A DNA stretch of 64,000 nt. It comes from Saccharicrinis sp963677345 (lineage in GTDB: Bacteria; Bacteroidota; Bacteroidia; Bacteroidales; Marinilabiliaceae). The position numbers and the translations under genes are program-made. The first letter of the stretch is position 1, and each line of letters starts with the position of its first letter. Below are positions 34,503 to 44,243 of this stretch, piece after piece. Where the stretch lies: the NCBI GenBank assembly GCA_963677345.2, contig CAXXLC010000005.1, positions 1 to 64,000 on the forward strand, given 5' to 3'. The notes below the pieces were generated by a model. That model ran no database searches and was not told the origin of the DNA. It saw only the letters and a list, made by a program, of their open reading frames with translations.

Positions 34503-35894
34503 ATGACGTTAATCAAATCCATATCTGGAATACGTGGAACAATAGGTGGTGTTCCAGGAGAAGGCTTAAGCCCCTTGGATGTAGTAAAATTTACAGCAGC
34601 TTATGCAACATGGGCTAAAGAAAATATAAACAAAGAGAAAATTACAATCGTAGTAGGACGAGATGCCCGTATTTCGGGGCCGATGGTAGATAAAATAGTT
34701 GTTGGCACTTTAATGGGTTGTGGTGTAAATGTTATTAACCTTGGCCTTTCAACCACACCTACAACAGAACTTGCCGTAACAATGGAAAATGCTGATGGAG
34801 GTATTATCTTAACTGCCAGCCATAACCCTAAACAATGGAATGCTTTAAAGTTATTAAACAACAAAGGAGAGTTTTTAAGTGGAGCTGATGGCGAAAAAAT
34901 ACTTGCCATTGCTGCAAGTGAAAACTTTATTTTTACTGAAGTTGATAACTTAGGAACAGTAACAGAAAACAATACTTACATTCAAAAGCACGTTGATCAC
35001 GTATGTAACCTGAAATTAGTTGATGTTGATGCCATAAAAAATGCAAACTTCACGGTTGCTATTGATTGTGTAAACTCTGTTGGCGGCACTTACCTCCCTC
35101 CTTTATTAAAAGCACTTGGGGTAAAAGAGGTTATTGAATTGTACTGTGAACCTAACGGGCAATTCCCTCATAATCCGGAACCACTTCCTGAAAACTTAAC
35201 AGAAATTTCCGGCTTAATTAAAGACAAACAAGCAGATGTTGGTTTTGTTGTGGATCCAGATGTGGATCGTTTAGCAATAGTAAATGAAGATGGTAGTATG
35301 TTTGGCGAAGAGTATACTCTGGTTGCTGTTTCTGATTACATATTAAGCCAAACAAAAGGTAATACTGTATCTAACCTTTCATCAACCAGAGCTCTAAGTG
35401 ATATTACAGAAAAACATGGAGGCAAATATACTGCAGCAGCAGTTGGTGAAGTTAATGTGGTTTCTCAAATGAAAGAAACCAATGCCATAATTGGTGGAGA
35501 AGGAAATGGTGGTGTTATTTATCCTGAATCACATTATGGACGTGATGCCCTCGTTGGAATTGGTTTGTTTCTTACTCATTTGGCAAAGTCAGGAAAAAAA
35601 TGTTCCGAACTAAGAGCTTCATACCCGGAGTATTTTATTTCCAAGAATAAAATTGAGTTAACACCGGAACTTGATGTTGACAAAATACTTACTGATATCA
35701 AAGAAAAATATAAAAGTGAACAGGTTAATGATATCGATGGAGTAAAGATTGATTTTCCTGATAAGTGGGTACATCTTAGAAAATCAAATACCGAGCCTAT
35801 CATACGAATCTACTCTGAAGCCCACTCAGAAAATGAAGCAGAAGAATTAGCAGAGATGATTATTCAGGATATAAAAACAATAGCCGGAATATAA
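34503..35894 (+). CDS. glmM: phosphoglucosamine mutase (alpha-D-phosphohexomutase family)
   Basis: 463 residues. The active-site serine loop is TASHNPKQWNALK with the phosphorylated Ser106; the metal loop is DPDVDRLAIV; the sugar-binding loop is GEGNGGVIYP; and the phosphate-binding loop is RKSNTEPIIRIYSEA. It starts MTLIKSISGIRGTIGG like GlmM enzymes of this phylum, which make glucosamine-1-phosphate for cell-wall precursors. Phosphomannomutase activity is an alternative. A terminator follows. Confidence 0.85.
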   Translation: MTLIKSISGIRGTIGGVPGEGLSPLDVVKFTAAYATWAKENINKEKITIVVGRDARISGPMVDKIVVGTLMGCGVNVINLGLSTTPTTELAVTMENADGGIILTASHNPKQWNALKLLNNKGEFLSGADGEKILAIAASENFIFTEVDNLGTVTENNTYIQKHVDHVCNLKLVDVDAIKNANFTVAIDCVNSVGGTYLPPLLKALGVKEVIELYCEPNGQFPHNPEPLPENLTEISGLIKDKQADVGFVVDPDVDRLAIVNEDGSMFGEEYTLVAVSDYILSQTKGNTVSNLSSTRALSDITEKHGGKYTAAAVGEVNVVSQMKETNAIIGGEGNGGVIYPESHYGRDALVGIGLFLTHLAKSGKKCSELRASYPEYFISKNKIELTPELDVDKILTDIKEKYKSEQVNDIDGVKIDFPDKWVHLRKSNTEPIIRIYSEAHSENEAEELAEMIIQDIKTIAGI

Positions 35895-35922
35895 TATACA
35901 ATCTTTGCAAGCTACTATACAA

Positions 35923-35952
35923 CCCCATATCAAACAGGTATGGGGATTTTTA
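35923..35952 (+). terminator. terminator of glmM
   Basis: CCCCATA (35923-35929) and TATGGGG (35939-35945) form a 7-bp stem followed by ATTTTTATTT, 29 bp behind the stop codon. Confidence 0.8.
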
Positions 35953-36050
35953 TTTCTTTTCAAAGCATTTTTATTTAACAAAATCCTTTCATATATTTAA
36001 ATGCATAATCCGGATTTAATCCTGAATTCATTGAATTAAACGAATAAATA

Positions 36051-37385
36051 ATGTTTAAACGATTTACCTCTAAAAAGATAGGTCTCCTTTTTCTTTTCCT
36101 TATTATAGTATTTAGTGCATCTAAAATTATATTTTCCACAGCCAATACCAACACCATGGTTACTACCAAAGTTTTAAAAGGAAACTTTGAAACATTAGTT
36201 TACAGTACAGGACAGCTACAAGCTGAGCGATCTGTATCTATCAATGCACCATCTGAACTTTCGGCGCGTCTTATTAATATATACGAAATAAAAGTAACCG
36301 ATCTGATTGAAGAAGGAACGGTGGTTGATTCAGGAGATTATGTTGCCTCTCTGGATCACAGTGCGGTAGAAGAAAAACTTACCGAAGCCCTTAGTAACTT
36401 ATCAGAAAAAATGGACGCCTATGACGATGCTAAAATAGATACAAACATCAATTTGAGTAACTTAAGAGATGAATTAATCACTTCGCATATTGATCTTGAA
36501 GAAAAACAATTAATATTAAAACAATCGATATACGAATCCCCGGCTGTAATCAGACAAGCCAATCTTGATGTAGAAAAAGCCCGGCGAAAACTGGATCAGG
36601 ATCTTAGAAACTACGAATTAAAAAAGGAACAAAACAAAATTACAATAGCCAGAGCAGAAAGTGCTGTTGAAAAAACCAGAGCTCAAATTAAAGAAATCAA
36701 CGACTTGTTTAAAGCCATTGACATTAAAGCTCCTGCTCCAGGAATGCTCATCTATGCTTTTGATCGTATGGGGAACAAAATTAAAGCAGGCTCAACAATT
36801 AACCGTTGGATGCCAAAAATTGCAGAACTACCGGATCTCACCTCCATGATATCAAAAACCTTTATTAACGAAATTGATATCAGCAAAGTTAAAAAAGGAC
36901 AAAAAGTAAAAGTTGGCGTTGATGCATTCCCTGAAAAGGTATTTGATGGAGAAGTAAGTGAAGTTGCTAATATTGGTCAGGTAATTCCTGGTGGCGATAC
37001 AAAAGCTTTCGAGGTAACCATTAAAATCTTTGGTTATGACAAAGACCTGAAACCCGCCATGACAACATCAAATATTATTAGTTCAACGACCTTAGAGAAT
37101 GTTCTGTATATTCCTCTGGAAGCTGTATTTCATAATGATTCTTTAGCTTATGTTATCAGAAAAAAATCACCAACCCAAAGACAAATTATTGAAACAGGAG
37201 CCGAAAACGGAAACTACGTTGTTGTTAAAAAAGGGTTATCTGATGATGAAGAAATTTTAATGCACGAACCTTATATTGAAGATGAAGAGGATATTAGATT
37301 TATTGGACTGGATATATATAAGAGCATAAAAGATACAAGTATAGTTGCTGATAAATCAACACTTCCTACATCTAAACCAAACTAA
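36051..37385 (+). CDS. HlyD/RND-type periplasmic adaptor of an ABC exporter (first copy)
   Basis: 444 residues: one N-terminal membrane helix (about 9-27), a lipoyl/biotinyl half (TDLIEEGTVVDSGDYVASLD), a long coiled coil (about 105-225), the second lipoyl half (IKAPAPGMLIYAFDR), and beta-barrel and membrane-proximal domains. It bridges an inner-membrane transporter and a TolC-like channel. It is the first gene of the set with the permease (next ATG 2 bp after its stop), the outer-membrane factor and a second adaptor at 40399. Confidence 0.88.
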   Translation: MFKRFTSKKIGLLFLFLIIVFSASKIIFSTANTNTMVTTKVLKGNFETLVYSTGQLQAERSVSINAPSELSARLINIYEIKVTDLIEEGTVVDSGDYVASLDHSAVEEKLTEALSNLSEKMDAYDDAKIDTNINLSNLRDELITSHIDLEEKQLILKQSIYESPAVIRQANLDVEKARRKLDQDLRNYELKKEQNKITIARAESAVEKTRAQIKEINDLFKAIDIKAPAPGMLIYAFDRMGNKIKAGSTINRWMPKIAELPDLTSMISKTFINEIDISKVKKGQKVKVGVDAFPEKVFDGEVSEVANIGQVIPGGDTKAFEVTIKIFGYDKDLKPAMTTSNIISSTTLENVLYIPLEAVFHNDSLAYVIRKKSPTQRQIIETGAENGNYVVVKKGLSDDEEILMHEPYIEDEEDIRFIGLDIYKSIKDTSIVADKSTLPTSKPN

Positions 37386-37387
37386 AT

Positions 37388-38858
37388 ATGAAACGACCAT
37401 ATAAATTTGATAATCCCAATTTACACACAGAAAGATGATCAAATTTATTTGAGAGTTCCATCGGATACCTTTAATGGTAAAAATTATAATGAGATGAAAG
37501 AACTTATAAGACTATACAGGCGATATATACATAACATTATTATTGCAATCGAAGCTATTTTGGCCAATACCGTAAAATCGCTGCTAACCGGTTTAGGCAT
37601 TATGTTTGGTGTAGCTGCGGTAATAAGTATGCTGGCTATAGGAAAAGGTGCCCAGCAAGAAGTATTAGAACAAATTAAACTGGTTGGCGTTAATAATATT
37701 ATTATCACTCCGGTAAAAAATGAAGTTGTATACAACGGAGATTCTTCTGATGATGAAGACACGGATAAAAAAGGAAAACGAAAGTCTCGTGGCTTAACAC
37801 TACTCGATGCCCAATCCATAATACAGGCCATACCTTCTGTTGCACAAGTAAGTCCTGTTATTTCAATGAATTACTATGCTGTAAATAAAGGCAAAAGCTA
37901 TCCCATTGTTTTGGAAGGTGTATCCTCCGACTACTTTAAATTATTAAATATAACCATTGAAAAAGGCAAAATATTTAATCCAGTTCAAAATAAAAAAGGA
38001 CTTCCTGTATGTGTAATTGGTCAGAATGTAAAACAGAAATTCTTCAATCAGGAGGATCCTGTTGGTAAATATATAAAGATAGGTGAAAACTGGCTTGAAA
38101 TAGTAGGGGTAGCCGAACAACGAGACTTTACATCTTCAGCCTCTGACGAAATGGGAATAAGCTCCTCTGATAATAAAGTTTTTATTCCTTCAAAAACTTT
38201 ATTGATGCGCTATAAAGATCGCTCCAGAATTAATCCTGAACTACTAGAAAGAATGAGCAGGGGACGAGGACGTGGAAATACAACGAGTAATGATGAAGAA
38301 CAAACCATCCAAAATCAATTGGATAAGATTGTTGTACAGGTTAAAGAAACTGAAAAACTTAGTATTACAGCCGATATTATTAAAAGAATGCTTTTAAGAA
38401 GGCATTTTGACATATATGATTTTCAAGTAACGGTTCCGGAGCTACTTCTTAAACAACAACAAAAAACCAATGACATCTTTAATATCGTACTAGGAGCTAT
38501 TGCCGGAATTTCTCTTTTAGTAGGAGGTATTGGCATTATGAATATCATGCTGGCCTCTGTTTGGGAAAGAATTCGAGAGATAGGAACCAGACAGGCCATT
38601 GGTGCATCCAGAAAAGATATTGTTGTGCAGTTCCTGGCAGAATCCACATTAATCAGTGTTGTAGGTGGCTTAATAGGGATCATTCTCGGCGTTACATTTG
38701 CTTATATCATTGAAATAACAGCAGGTATTAAAACCATCGTATCTGTATTTTCAGTTGTTGTTGCCTTTGGTGTTTCGGCAACTGTTGGTGTGATCTTTGG
38801 ATATTTACCTGCCAAAAAGGCCGCAGATCAGGATCCGGTTGAATCACTAAGACATTGA
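37388..38858 (+). CDS. MacB-type ABC transporter permease, possible frameshift near the N-terminus
   Basis: The readable frame begins with a TTG at 37407 (483 residues). A better start is ATG at 37388, 2 bp after the adaptor stop, giving MKRPYKFDNPNLHTE; removing one A from the run at 37431-37433 joins it to DDQIYLRVPSDTFNG and gives 489 residues. A methionine at 37491 (MKELIRLYRR) is a further candidate. The protein has a first membrane helix (LLTGLGIMFGVAAVISMLAIG), a MacB-like periplasmic domain with GVSSDYFKLLNITIEKGKIF, and an FtsX-type C-terminus of three helices (GISLLVGGIGIMNIML, REIGTRQAIGASR, PAKKAADQDPVESLRH). It has no nucleotide-binding domain; the ATPase must be encoded elsewhere. 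Confidence 0.8.
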
Positions 38859-38891
38859 TTTACTTAAACAAAACATATTGCTCTAATAAAC

Positions 38892-40376
38892 ATGAAACAT
38901 TTTATCCTCATTATATTATTCTCAATAAATATTCTTAAAATGAATGCTCAGGAACAAAAAGACGTAAGCCTGCAGCTGACTCTTGAAGAAGCTATTAACA
39001 TTGCTGAAACACAATCGATTTATAATTTTCGTCAAAAAAATATGTACCTGGCTAAGTATTGGAATTACAGAAGTTACAAAGCAGAAAAAAAACCAAGTTT
39101 AAACTTAAGTACTACACCTGTCAGCTACCAAAACACAATTATATCAAGCTTTGAAGATGGAGAAAACAAACTGACTCCTTATGAAAGTTTTTCAAATTCC
39201 GGCTCTCTTGATCTCATTCAGAATATTACTATAACAGGAGCTGAACTATCTGTTAGCAGTGCTTTTTCAAGAGACGAGAATATTAAAAGTGGCAAGATCG
39301 ATTACAACACCATCCCTGTCTCTATAGGCCTAAAGCAACCCTTAAATGGATATAATGAGTTTAAATGGAATTCACTCATTGAACCTTTGGCCTTTGAACA
39401 GGCTAAAAAAGAGTATTTACAAAGTCTGCAACAATTAGCCCTAAATACAGTCAACTATTTTTTTGGACTGGCTGAGGCAGAAATCAATCTTAAAATAGCA
39501 GAAACAAACCTTCACAATGCCGACACTTTATTTATGATTGGGAAGGGTCGCTTTGAAATAGGTACCGTTACACAAGACGAACTTTTAGATTTAGAATTAA
39601 GTTCCCTCAATGCCAACATTGATCTAAGCAAGGCAAAATTAAGCCTACAACAGGCTAAATCAGAGATCAATTCGTTTTTGGGTCTGGATAAAAACATAAA
39701 TATAAAATGTATTATTCCTAAACAAATACCTTCGTTTAAAATAAAGGTTAAGCAGGCATTGGAAAAAGCCTATGAGAACAATCCGGATCTTCTATCATAC
39801 AAACAACAACTACTTGAAGCCGATCAGGAAATTGCAAAAGCAAAAAGCAACAACGGTGTAAATGCAAATATCACACTGAAGCTGGGATACAACAAGGAAT
39901 CCAACAAAATAGAAGATGTATATAACAGTCCTTATGGAGATGAAAAAAAAGCTTTGGTAAGTTTAGAGGTGCCAATTATCGACTGGGGTCTAAAAAAAGG
40001 CAAGGTACAAATGGCTAAATCAGAAAAACAAGTAGCAGAAGCCACTGTGCGTCAAGCCAGAATAGATTTTGAGCAGAACGTTTTTATGGATGTAATGGAA
40101 TTCAATATGCAAGAAGACCAGGTTAAAATCGCAGCCAAAGCAGATACCATTGCTCAAAAAGGTTATGATGTAACAAAACAACGCTTTTTAATTGGAAAAA
40201 TTGATGTGATCAAATTAAATTCAGCTCGTAACTCTGTTGATGCTGCAAAGAGAAATTACATCGAAAGCATCCAGAATTATTGGCAAAATTATTATAACAT
40301 ACGTGAAATTACACTTCATGACTTTGAGAAGAATTTAACGCTAATCAAAGAACTGGATTATCTTTTGCAAAGATAA
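38892..40376 (+). CDS. TolC-family outer-membrane efflux protein
   Basis: 494 residues with a signal peptide ending near LKMNAQ (about 20). It shows the internally duplicated, mostly helical pattern of outer-membrane efflux proteins: LTLEEAINIAETQS near the N-terminus, a repeat around residues 205-260 with IGTVTQDELLDLELSSLNA, and the second half with EVPIIDWGLKKGKVQMAKSEKQ and FLIGKIDVIKLNSARN. It forms the trimeric exit duct of the exporter. It is 33 bp behind the permease gene and 22 bp ahead of the second adaptor gene. Confidence 0.88.
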   Translation: MKHFILIILFSINILKMNAQEQKDVSLQLTLEEAINIAETQSIYNFRQKNMYLAKYWNYRSYKAEKKPSLNLSTTPVSYQNTIISSFEDGENKLTPYESFSNSGSLDLIQNITITGAELSVSSAFSRDENIKSGKIDYNTIPVSIGLKQPLNGYNEFKWNSLIEPLAFEQAKKEYLQSLQQLALNTVNYFFGLAEAEINLKIAETNLHNADTLFMIGKGRFEIGTVTQDELLDLELSSLNANIDLSKAKLSLQQAKSEINSFLGLDKNINIKCIIPKQIPSFKIKVKQALEKAYENNPDLLSYKQQLLEADQEIAKAKSNNGVNANITLKLGYNKESNKIEDVYNSPYGDEKKALVSLEVPIIDWGLKKGKVQMAKSEKQVAEATVRQARIDFEQNVFMDVMEFNMQEDQVKIAAKADTIAQKGYDVTKQRFLIGKIDVIKLNSARNSVDAAKRNYIESIQNYWQNYYNIREITLHDFEKNLTLIKELDYLLQR

Positions 40377-40398
40377 TTAACAACAAAATCAGAGTAAA

Positions 40399-41628
40399 AT
40401 GAAAAAACTCATCCATAATAAACCTCTTCTTTACAGCACTATCGGCATTATAGTTATTGCAATATTCTGGTGGTTCATTGCACATGATAGTATTGATAAT
40501 AAACTCATTGTTAAAGTTGAGCGAACAAACTTTATTCAAGAAGTGATAGCCGAAGGAGAAATTGTAGCAGAGGAATATAAAACCATTAACATTCCTGACA
40601 TCATGAAAAACAATGAATTACAAATCTGGTATCTTAAAATAACAGACCTTGTAAGTGAGGGTACCAAAGTTAAAAAGGGTGATTATATTGCAAAGTTAGA
40701 TCCTACAGATGTAGAAAGCCGAATAAAAACAGTAAGTGATAATATTGAAGAATATTCAAACAACCTACAAACAGCAAAACTTGATAGTGCTATAGAACTA
40801 AGTGAAAAAAGAGATGCTATTATAAACGCAAAAGATATTTTAGAAGAAAGTAAAATTACGGTTGAACAATCAAAATACGAATCTAAAGCCACTCAACGTC
40901 AAGCCCAAATAAGTTTAAAAAAAGCAAACCTGAATCTTAAAACTGCAAAAAGAAATTACAGTAAGGAAATACAAAGACACAAAACTAAAGTTGTAAGACT
41001 TGAAAAAAAACTAAACCATGAAAATAAAATCAAATCCCAACTTGAAGAATTAACAGCTAAATTATATATAACCTCACCATCTGATGGTATGGTTGTTTAT
41101 GGTAAAAGTTGGCGAGGCAGAAAGATTAAAGTTGGAGATGAAGTTGGTCGATGGCAGCCTGTTATTGCTACTATCCCTAATTTAAACACACTTCAATCGC
41201 AAGCTGTGGTAAAAGAAATTGATATTTCGAAAATAGACATAAACCAAAATGTAAATCTTACAATAGATGCATTTCCTAAAATAAATTTCGAAGGAAAAAT
41301 AACTAAAATTGCAAATATTGGACAGGCTATTTCAGGTACCCGTATGAACGGATTTAATATTTTAATAAAAATATTCGATACCAATAAAAAGATTTTACCC
41401 GGCATGAGCACTTACAATAAAATAATTACATCAAAGATTGATTCTGCTTTGATAATTCCAAGACAAGCTGTATTCGGAAATGATTCCATTCAGTATGTTT
41501 ACAGGAAAACCATGAACAACATAGAAAAAGTAAATATTATTACAGATGGTGAAAACGAAACCCATATGAGGATAAAAGAAGGTTTAAATGAAGGAGATAA
41601 AATACTGCTAAAAGAACCTGAAAGCTGA
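40399..41628 (+). CDS. HlyD/RND-type periplasmic adaptor (second copy)
   Basis: 409 residues, homologous to the adaptor at 36051: one N-terminal membrane helix (about 12-29), lipoyl half (VSEGTKVKKGDYIAKLDPTD), long lysine/glutamate-rich coiled coil (about 95-225), second half ITSPSDGMVVYGKSWRGRK, and a beta-barrel domain with VNLTIDAFPKINFEGKITKIANIGQ. Two adaptors in one gene set suggest either a hetero-oligomeric adaptor ring or adaptors for two transporters sharing one channel. Confidence 0.85.
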   Translation: MKKLIHNKPLLYSTIGIIVIAIFWWFIAHDSIDNKLIVKVERTNFIQEVIAEGEIVAEEYKTINIPDIMKNNELQIWYLKITDLVSEGTKVKKGDYIAKLDPTDVESRIKTVSDNIEEYSNNLQTAKLDSAIELSEKRDAIINAKDILEESKITVEQSKYESKATQRQAQISLKKANLNLKTAKRNYSKEIQRHKTKVVRLEKKLNHENKIKSQLEELTAKLYITSPSDGMVVYGKSWRGRKIKVGDEVGRWQPVIATIPNLNTLQSQAVVKEIDISKIDINQNVNLTIDAFPKINFEGKITKIANIGQAISGTRMNGFNILIKIFDTNKKILPGMSTYNKIITSKIDSALIIPRQAVFGNDSIQYVYRKTMNNIEKVNIITDGENETHMRIKEGLNEGDKILLKEPES

Positions 41629-41731
41629 AATCATTTTATCTTTTATAGTTCACAAATATGTTTTTTTGAATTAATGTTGTTAAACATCGTATATAATTGA
41701 AGAAAAATATCTGTAATTAAAATCTACTTAA

Positions 41732-41739
41732 TATATTTG
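41732..41739 (+). promoter_or_regulatory. -7 box of mdh
   Basis: TATATTTG matches TAnnTTTG and lies 63 bp ahead of the ATG. An AAT-rich segment upstream lacks a clear TTG element. Confidence 0.4.
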
Positions 41740-41802
41740 TCTTTCTAAATTAAGTAAGTATATCACTAAACAAAATATAGAAAAATTTAAAGTAATACAA
41801 TT

Positions 41803-42726
41803 ATGAAAGTAACTGTAGTAGGAGCAGGAAACGTAGGAGCTACCTGCGCCGATGTATTAGCTTACCGTGAAATAGCTAATGAGGTAGTTCTAGTAGACAT
41901 TAAAGAAGGTGTTGCAGAAGGAAAAGCTTTAGATATTTGGCAAAAAGCGCCAATCAACCTTTATGACACCCGCACAATAGGTTCAACAAACGACTATGAA
42001 AAAACAGCAGGTTCTGACGTAGTTGTAATCACTTCCGGATTACCACGTAAACCCGGAATGAGCCGTGACGATCTTATTTCAACAAATGCTGGAATTGTAA
42101 AAACAGTTACAGAAAATGTTGTTAAATATTCTCCGGATGCAATTATCATTATTGTATCAAACCCTCTGGATGTGATGACCTATCAAGCTCACATTAGTTC
42201 CAAATTCCCACGTTCACGCGTAATGGGAATGGCAGGAATCTTAGATACTGCCCGCTACAGAGCTTTTCTTGCAGAGGAATTAAACGTTTCTCCAAAAGAT
42301 ATCCAGGCTGTGCTTATGGGTGGTCACGGAGATACAATGGTTCCACTTCCTCGTTACACAACTGTTGGTGGTATTCCTGTAACAGAACTAATTGACGAAG
42401 AAAAATTAAATGCCATCATTGAAAGAACTAAATTTGGTGGAGGTGAACTGGTTAAATTAATGGGAACTTCAGCATGGTATGCTCCAGGTTCAGCTGCAGC
42501 ACAAATGGTTGAAGCAATTATCAAAGACCAAAAACGAGTATTCCCTGTCTGTATTAAATTAGAAGGCGAATACGGTATTGATGATTGTTATTTGGGAGTT
42601 CCAGTGGTTCTTGGTAAAAATGGTGTTGAAAAAGTTATTGAGCTTAAACTTAATGACGAAGAAAAAGCATTATTAGAAACAAGTCGCCATCACGTTTTAG
42701 AAGTAATGAATGTATTAAACAAATAA
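41803..42726 (+). CDS. mdh: malate dehydrogenase
   Basis: 307 residues of the LDH-like MDH group. The NAD-binding loop is VVGAGNVGATCA (residues 5-16) with a later Asp (VLVDIKEG) for NAD specificity; substrate-binding arginines lie in LPRKPGMSRDD; the catalytic His175 is in MGGHGDTMVP. It interconverts malate and oxaloacetate; in this organism it likely feeds fumarate and succinate formation, which connects to the methylmalonyl-CoA decarboxylase operon. Monocistronic with its own terminator. Confidence 0.95.
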   Translation: MKVTVVGAGNVGATCADVLAYREIANEVVLVDIKEGVAEGKALDIWQKAPINLYDTRTIGSTNDYEKTAGSDVVVITSGLPRKPGMSRDDLISTNAGIVKTVTENVVKYSPDAIIIIVSNPLDVMTYQAHISSKFPRSRVMGMAGILDTARYRAFLAEELNVSPKDIQAVLMGGHGDTMVPLPRYTTVGGIPVTELIDEEKLNAIIERTKFGGGELVKLMGTSAWYAPGSAAAQMVEAIIKDQKRVFPVCIKLEGEYGIDDCYLGVPVVLGKNGVEKVIELKLNDEEKALLETSRHHVLEVMNVLNK

Positions 42727-42746
42727 TATTACTTTAATAAAATTGC

Positions 42747-42775
42747 AACCCGTTACATAAGTAACGGGTTTTTTT
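42747..42775 (+). terminator. terminator of mdh
   Basis: AACCCGTTAC (42747-42756) and GTAACGGGTT (42761-42770) form a perfect 10-bp stem with an ATAA loop followed by a T run. Confidence 0.92.
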
Positions 42776-42840
42776 ATTTACTTTTTTCCATTTTTTTACG
42801 TTATTTTGATAAAAATATATCACAACACAACATTTTAAAT

Positions 42841-43467
42841 TTGAATACCGTGAAAACACAAACTTTTAAAACAATTTTTCTTAGTGCAATCTTCTTTTTT
42901 AGCTTACTATCAGTAAATGCGCAGGAAACATCTACAGAAAACAAACAAGGTTTAGATTCTGGAACTCTTGACAGCCAGTTTGATTATATTTTCAACAAAT
43001 CTGAATCTTATGAAGCCTACAAGGTTGTAAAAAAAAGTTCGCTTCTTAAAATGAAAGCTAACACAATGGACTCTATCAAAGTTTTAAAAGAGACCATTAC
43101 CAACCTTGAAACAGAAAGTGAAAAACAGAAAAGTGAAATCAATAATTTAAAAACCACATTAAAAGATACTAACGAACAACTATCATATGCCACAAAAGAA
43201 AAAGATAGTTTTGTATTCTTAGGTTTTTTAATGGGTAAAGGTTCTTACAACGTATTTGTATGGTCACTAGTATTTATTCTCGCAGCGGCTGTAATCGTAA
43301 TGTTCTTATTATTTAAACGCAGCCATACTGTAACTGCAAAAACAAAACAAGACTTAATTGACAAACAAGATGAATTCGATGCTCATAGAAAATGGGCTTT
43401 GGAAAGAGAACAAAGTCTATCAAGAGATTTAAATAAAATGAGACAAAAATACAAGGGACTTGATTAG
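42841..43467 (+). CDS. exported coiled-coil membrane protein, unknown function
   Basis: 208 residues from a TTG; a GTG nine bases later is also possible. A signal-like segment ends near SVNAQE (about 28), then LDSGTLDSQFDYIFNKSESYEAYKVV, a coiled coil (about 70-125), one membrane helix (about 140-161), and a charged tail. The same layout occurs in a widespread Bacteroidota family that is sometimes mislabelled tRNA (guanine-N1)-methyltransferase; no methyltransferase motif is visible. Function unknown. Confidence 0.7.
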   Translation: MNTVKTQTFKTIFLSAIFFFSLLSVNAQETSTENKQGLDSGTLDSQFDYIFNKSESYEAYKVVKKSSLLKMKANTMDSIKVLKETITNLETESEKQKSEINNLKTTLKDTNEQLSYATKEKDSFVFLGFLMGKGSYNVFVWSLVFILAAAVIVMFLLFKRSHTVTAKTKQDLIDKQDEFDAHRKWALEREQSLSRDLNKMRQKYKGLD

Positions 43468-43487
43468 GTCCCTTTCTTTACAAACAC

Positions 43488-43503
43488 TGTACATATTCGT
43501 ACA
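43488..43503. promoter_or_regulatory. inverted repeat TGTAC-N6-GTACA
   Basis: A 16-bp near-palindrome upstream of the second Trp-Met repeat gene. It has the same size and outer bases (TGT...ACA) as TGTTCGTATCCGAACA upstream of the first Trp-Met repeat gene. Confidence 0.35.
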
Positions 43504-43649
43504 CCAATTCGTTCCTTACCGTTCAGGACAATCAATATCTCAACCTACTCAAACAACCTACAAATATATACATATCAAACACTTATAGTTTTCGGCATAA
43601 TAAATGAATTCCAGTTAACAGATTAAACAAATAACTGGAGGATAAAGCA

Positions 43650-44123
43650 ATGAAAACACAAGTCAATCATCACTATCAATTAAATGCTGTTGGAACATTA
43701 ATTACTGTAAGTATTTTATTATTAGCATTTGGCATTTACAAAACTCTTCAGCTCCAGGAAAAAGAGATGTTTAAATCATACACTTACACATCAGAAATAA
43801 CAACGATTCCTAACGAGGTTGCAAAAAATCATTCATTAAACTTAACTAATGAATTATTTGAAAATGAAACTCCTCTTGAAATTGAGAGCTGGATGTTAGA
43901 TTATTCAACCTGGTTAGCAAAACCAACTCTATCAATAGCTCCTGCATATTATGCATATGACGAAAAAGAATTAGATATTAAAAACTGGATGCTTTCAACA
44001 GAAAATTGGGAAGTTCTATTACTAACCAAGAATCAATGGAACGAAATAAAAACTACTAACGAAAAACCTTTGGCTATTGAACCCTGGATGACCGATATTG
44101 ACAGTTGGTTTAATAAAAATTAA
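43650..44123 (+). CDS. small membrane-anchored protein with Trp-Met repeats, unknown function
   Basis: 157 residues. One N-terminal helix (about 14-32; GTLITVSILLLAFGIY) is followed by an acidic extracytoplasmic part with three copies of the motif found in the protein at 20998-21453: IESWMLDYSTWLA, IKNWMLSTENWEV and IEPWMTDIDSWFN. Here the aromatic residue at the end of the motif is Trp instead of Phe. A Shine-Dalgarno-like GGAGG lies 13 bp ahead of the ATG, which is unusual here. No named domain recognised. Confidence 0.8.
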   Translation: MKTQVNHHYQLNAVGTLITVSILLLAFGIYKTLQLQEKEMFKSYTYTSEITTIPNEVAKNHSLNLTNELFENETPLEIESWMLDYSTWLAKPTLSIAPAYYAYDEKELDIKNWMLSTENWEVLLLTKNQWNEIKTTNEKPLAIEPWMTDIDSWFNKN

Positions 44124-44243
44124 CAATACAAATTAAGACAAGCAACAAAGTTAAGCGGTATAACGTTGCTTATCCAATCAAGTATATTATTTCATTTACC
44201 CCGTACTTAAGTCATTAAGATGGGGTGATTTATGATAAACATA

